NCBI GenBank assembly: GCA_002862205.1
Contig: PKCN01000249.1
Coordinates: forward strand, 1 to 64,000
Length of the DNA: 64,000 bases
Source: Planctomycetaceae bacterium
GTDB lineage: Bacteria; Planctomycetota; Planctomycetia; Pirellulales; Pirellulaceae
Direction of reading: 5' to 3'
Both the position numbers and the translations under genes were made by a program. Below are positions 61,835 through 64,000 of the stretch, piece after piece. Each line of letters opens with the position of its first letter. The stretch's first letter is position 1. A model generated the notes under the pieces. The model was not told where the DNA came from. It worked only from the letters and a program-made list of their open reading frames with translations, and did not search any database.

Positions 61835-61930
61835 TGAACTGTGCCCCTGAATTGTGCCCCTGAACTGTGCCCCTGAACTGTGCCCCTGAACTGTGCCCCT
61901 CCTTGTGACGTGCACCTGTGACGTGCCCCT
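61835..61930. repeat. 13-bp tandem repeat TGAACTGTGCCCC (5 units) followed by a related 13-bp pair GTGACGTGCMCCT
   Basis: Units 61835, 61848 (one substitution), 61861, 61874, 61887; pair at 61905-61917 and 61918-61930. Confidence 0.92.
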
Positions 61931-62129
61931 AGCCGTGTTGCGGTGACATGCCACAGGATGTGTTGCAGTGATCTGGATGCACGTCCGCCAATGGAGATCC
62001 TTGGCCATCCATCTACTGCCCCTATCGGGGGCGATCTGACAGGGGTTCTGTCGAACGGCCAGCCCGATTAAAACGGGGCTCTTCTGACGCTACTTCCAGA
62101 CCGTTTCTGGCGGAGCTGTTTTCAGAGTG

Positions 62130-62762
62130 ATGACGGAAAGAATCTTCGTGGGTTTCCAACAAATCGAAATGCCTGATCACTTTGGACTCGATTCGACTGA
62201 ACCCGAGGCTGATCGCCTGATTGGGGTGGCTAATGAACAGATCGAGCGGTTCATGTTGTCAGACCAGGAGGTGATTGAGAACTTCGTCACCTGTGATTTC
62301 CATCTGACGCAGTGTGCTCTTCAGTGGATTCGTGACAACCATTTACTTACGGGTGAGCGGTTTTGCGAACTTGGTAGTGGGTACGGGGTCGTGGCAATGT
62401 TGGCTGCCAGAATGGGGATGGAGTCCATTGGCATCGAAATTGAACAGGTACTGGTTGACGAAGCCAACGCATTGGCAGCTCAACTCAGCAACGATGCAGC
62501 TTTTCATTGTGGAAGTTTCATTCCGCGTGAAACACTTGAAAATCTGGACATGGATCGCGAAATTCGAAATGTAACCATCGAAGAAGATGATGTTTATCGT
62601 GAGATTGGGCTCGCAATGAACGATTTTGACCTGTTCTTTGCCTTTCCGTGGCCTGGTGAGCAGGTGTTCTTTGAACGGGTCGTTGATAAGTGGGCTGCGT
62701 CTGGCGCGATGCTACTAACTTATCGTGGCCGTGACGGAATGCAGTTGCAGCGTAAGGATTAA
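62130..62762 (+). CDS. SAM-dependent methyltransferase-like protein
   Basis: FCELGSGYGVVAMLAARMGMESIGIEIEQVLVDEANALA motif I-like. Confidence 0.8.
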   Translation: MTERIFVGFQQIEMPDHFGLDSTEPEADRLIGVANEQIERFMLSDQEVIENFVTCDFHLTQCALQWIRDNHLLTGERFCELGSGYGVVAMLAARMGMESIGIEIEQVLVDEANALAAQLSNDAAFHCGSFIPRETLENLDMDREIRNVTIEEDDVYREIGLAMNDFDLFFAFPWPGEQVFFERVVDKWAASGAMLLTYRGRDGMQLQRKD

Positions 62763-62945
62763 TATTCAACCGCCCGCGCAAGCGATGAGTGCCCCATCCC
62801 TCTGATATGCCCCGCTGAATCCCGGTCACCTTTTGAGCGATCCGCCTGCGTTTCACGGAATTGTTGCCACGCTCGTAAACTGTCAAGCGGCGGATGTGAT
62901 GAATGATTTCACATCTGGCAGTGGTTCTTACCAGCAGAGACCAGC

Positions 62946-63209
62946 ATGACCGAGTTAACACGTGCCCAGACGGATCGCATCATACAGATGGCGTGGGAGG
63001 ATCGCACCAGCTTTGATTCTATCCGCGTACAGTTCAAACTTTCCCCCGGTGATGTGATCAAACTGATGCGTCGGGAGATGACGCCCAACTCTTTTCGGAT
63101 GTGGCGAAAACGAACTCGTGGTCGTACGACGAAACACGAACAGAAATTCGACTTGCAACACCCCGACAGCCCTACACGCCGGTTTCGATGCAGATCACAA
63201 CGAGGCTGA
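62946..63209 (+). CDS. TIGR03643 family small protein
   Basis: RIIQMAWEDRTSFDSIRVQFKLSPGDVIKLMRREMTPNSFRMWRKRTRGR. Confidence 0.85.
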   Translation: MTELTRAQTDRIIQMAWEDRTSFDSIRVQFKLSPGDVIKLMRREMTPNSFRMWRKRTRGRTTKHEQKFDLQHPDSPTRRFRCRSQRG

Positions 63210-63211
63210 GC

Positions 63212-63400
63212 ATGAAGATTAAGCGGGTCCGTATAAAATCGTGTCACGAGTGCCAACAGGAAAAGCAGACACTGTACCGGGTGCGACAATCCGCCGATGC
63301 GCCATGGCAGTTTGTCTGCAAAGTGTGTCTCCTACCCATACGCACCGGGAACCCAAGTTATCAGTACGGAGGCACTTGGAAGAGCAAGAAACGACACTGA
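63212..63400 (+). CDS. Small double-CxxC zinc-ribbon-like protein
   Basis: MKIKRVRIKSCHECQQEKQTLYRVRQSADAPWQFVCKVCLLPIRTGNPSYQYGGTWKSKKRH; starts 3 nt after the preceding stop. Confidence 0.7.
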   Translation: MKIKRVRIKSCHECQQEKQTLYRVRQSADAPWQFVCKVCLLPIRTGNPSYQYGGTWKSKKRH

Positions 63401-63504
63401 CATCCGATCTCCCTGCATTTTTAAAAACGTTTCGCGACAACCTGGCACACGATCCGATCCGTTGGTGTTGCTTTCTCGCGTACTGAGGCCAGATGACCGT
63501 TCGT

Positions 63505-64000
63505 TTAGGTTAGGTTTTCCATGTATTCCGATGCCAACGTCTGGTGCTTCTGCATACGGTCCGGATCCATCTTGCGAGCCATAGCGCACATCATGGCCCA
63601 GCGAGGATTCTTTCCCAGTTCGTCAACGTGGTTTGATATCCACCGCCAGTACAGAGCATCCCAGATTTCACACCACTCGCCCTTTCCATAGTTGCTCATT
63701 TTTTTTACGTAAGCGGAACCGGAAAAATACGGCTTTGTTGTGATGTTACCCCCATCCGCGTTTTGGCTCATGGCGTAGACGTTTGGCACCATTACCCAGT
63801 CGTAACTATCAACAAAAAGTTCCATGAACCAGCGATAAATCTCGTCGGGATCGATCTCGCAAAGGAACATGAACCCACCCAATACCATCAATCGTTCGAT
63901 GTGGTGACAGTAACCGGTTTCGAGTAATCGTTTGATAATCTCGTCGACTGGAGCAATCCCTGTGGTTCCATCATAGAAGGCTTGAGGCATTTTGCGATAA
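63505..64000 (-). CDS. Partial cryptochrome/photolyase-related protein (PhrB/FeS-BCP type), 3' part
   Basis: MPQAFYDGTTGIAPVDEIIKRLLETGYCHHIERLMVLGGFMFL ... VPNVYAMSQNADGGNITTKPYFSGSAYVKKMSNYGKGEWCEIWDALYW; frame open to the window edge. Confidence 0.88.
   Translation of the reverse strand, partial: YRKMPQAFYDGTTGIAPVDEIIKRLLETGYCHHIERLMVLGGFMFLCEIDPDEIYRWFMELFVDSYDWVMVPNVYAMSQNADGGNITTKPYFSGSAYVKKMSNYGKGEWCEIWDALYWRWISNHVDELGKNPRWAMMCAMARKMDPDRMQKHQTLASEYMENLT

Noticed and set aside
62041-62100. Possible terminator/riboswitch-like hairpin agcccgattaaaacggggct
   Set aside because: Short imperfect stem with no T-tract; too weak to call.

Overview
The window looks like a planctomycete-type (PVC) chromosomal segment. 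Evidence: a DUF1559/prepilin-like protein, a c-type cytochrome dehydrogenase-like protein, a Tat-type Gfo/Idh/MocA oxidoreductase, a DUF1080 protein, and seven secreted sulfatases with several esterases. Other recognisable genes are a UPF1/Dna2-like SF1 helicase, the YlqF/RbgA GTPase, a truncated hemoglobin, a thioredoxin with an EF-hand, an orphan Flp pilin, an HD-domain protein, and a photolyase-related cluster at the right edge. The two regions most worth follow-up are: (1) a tightly coupled operon at 37.6-54.4 kb (retropepsin/TPR-like, charged membrane protein, MoxR, DUF58, BatA-like, then a ~3090 aa VWA+TPR fusion) with four ATGA overlaps; (2) an uncharacterised two-gene pair at 58.1-61.6 kb (HEAT + coiled coil, then coiled coil) whose members look paralogous by eye, overlap by ATGA and end at a terminator. 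There are also four intergenic short tandem-repeat arrays (13, 15, 16 and 17 bp periods), a sulfatase with an atypical CSTFR active-site motif, and a tandem SASA esterase whose second domain has lost the catalytic Ser. No CRISPR array, rRNA, tRNA or obvious transposase was seen. All assignments were made by reading motifs; no database search was run.
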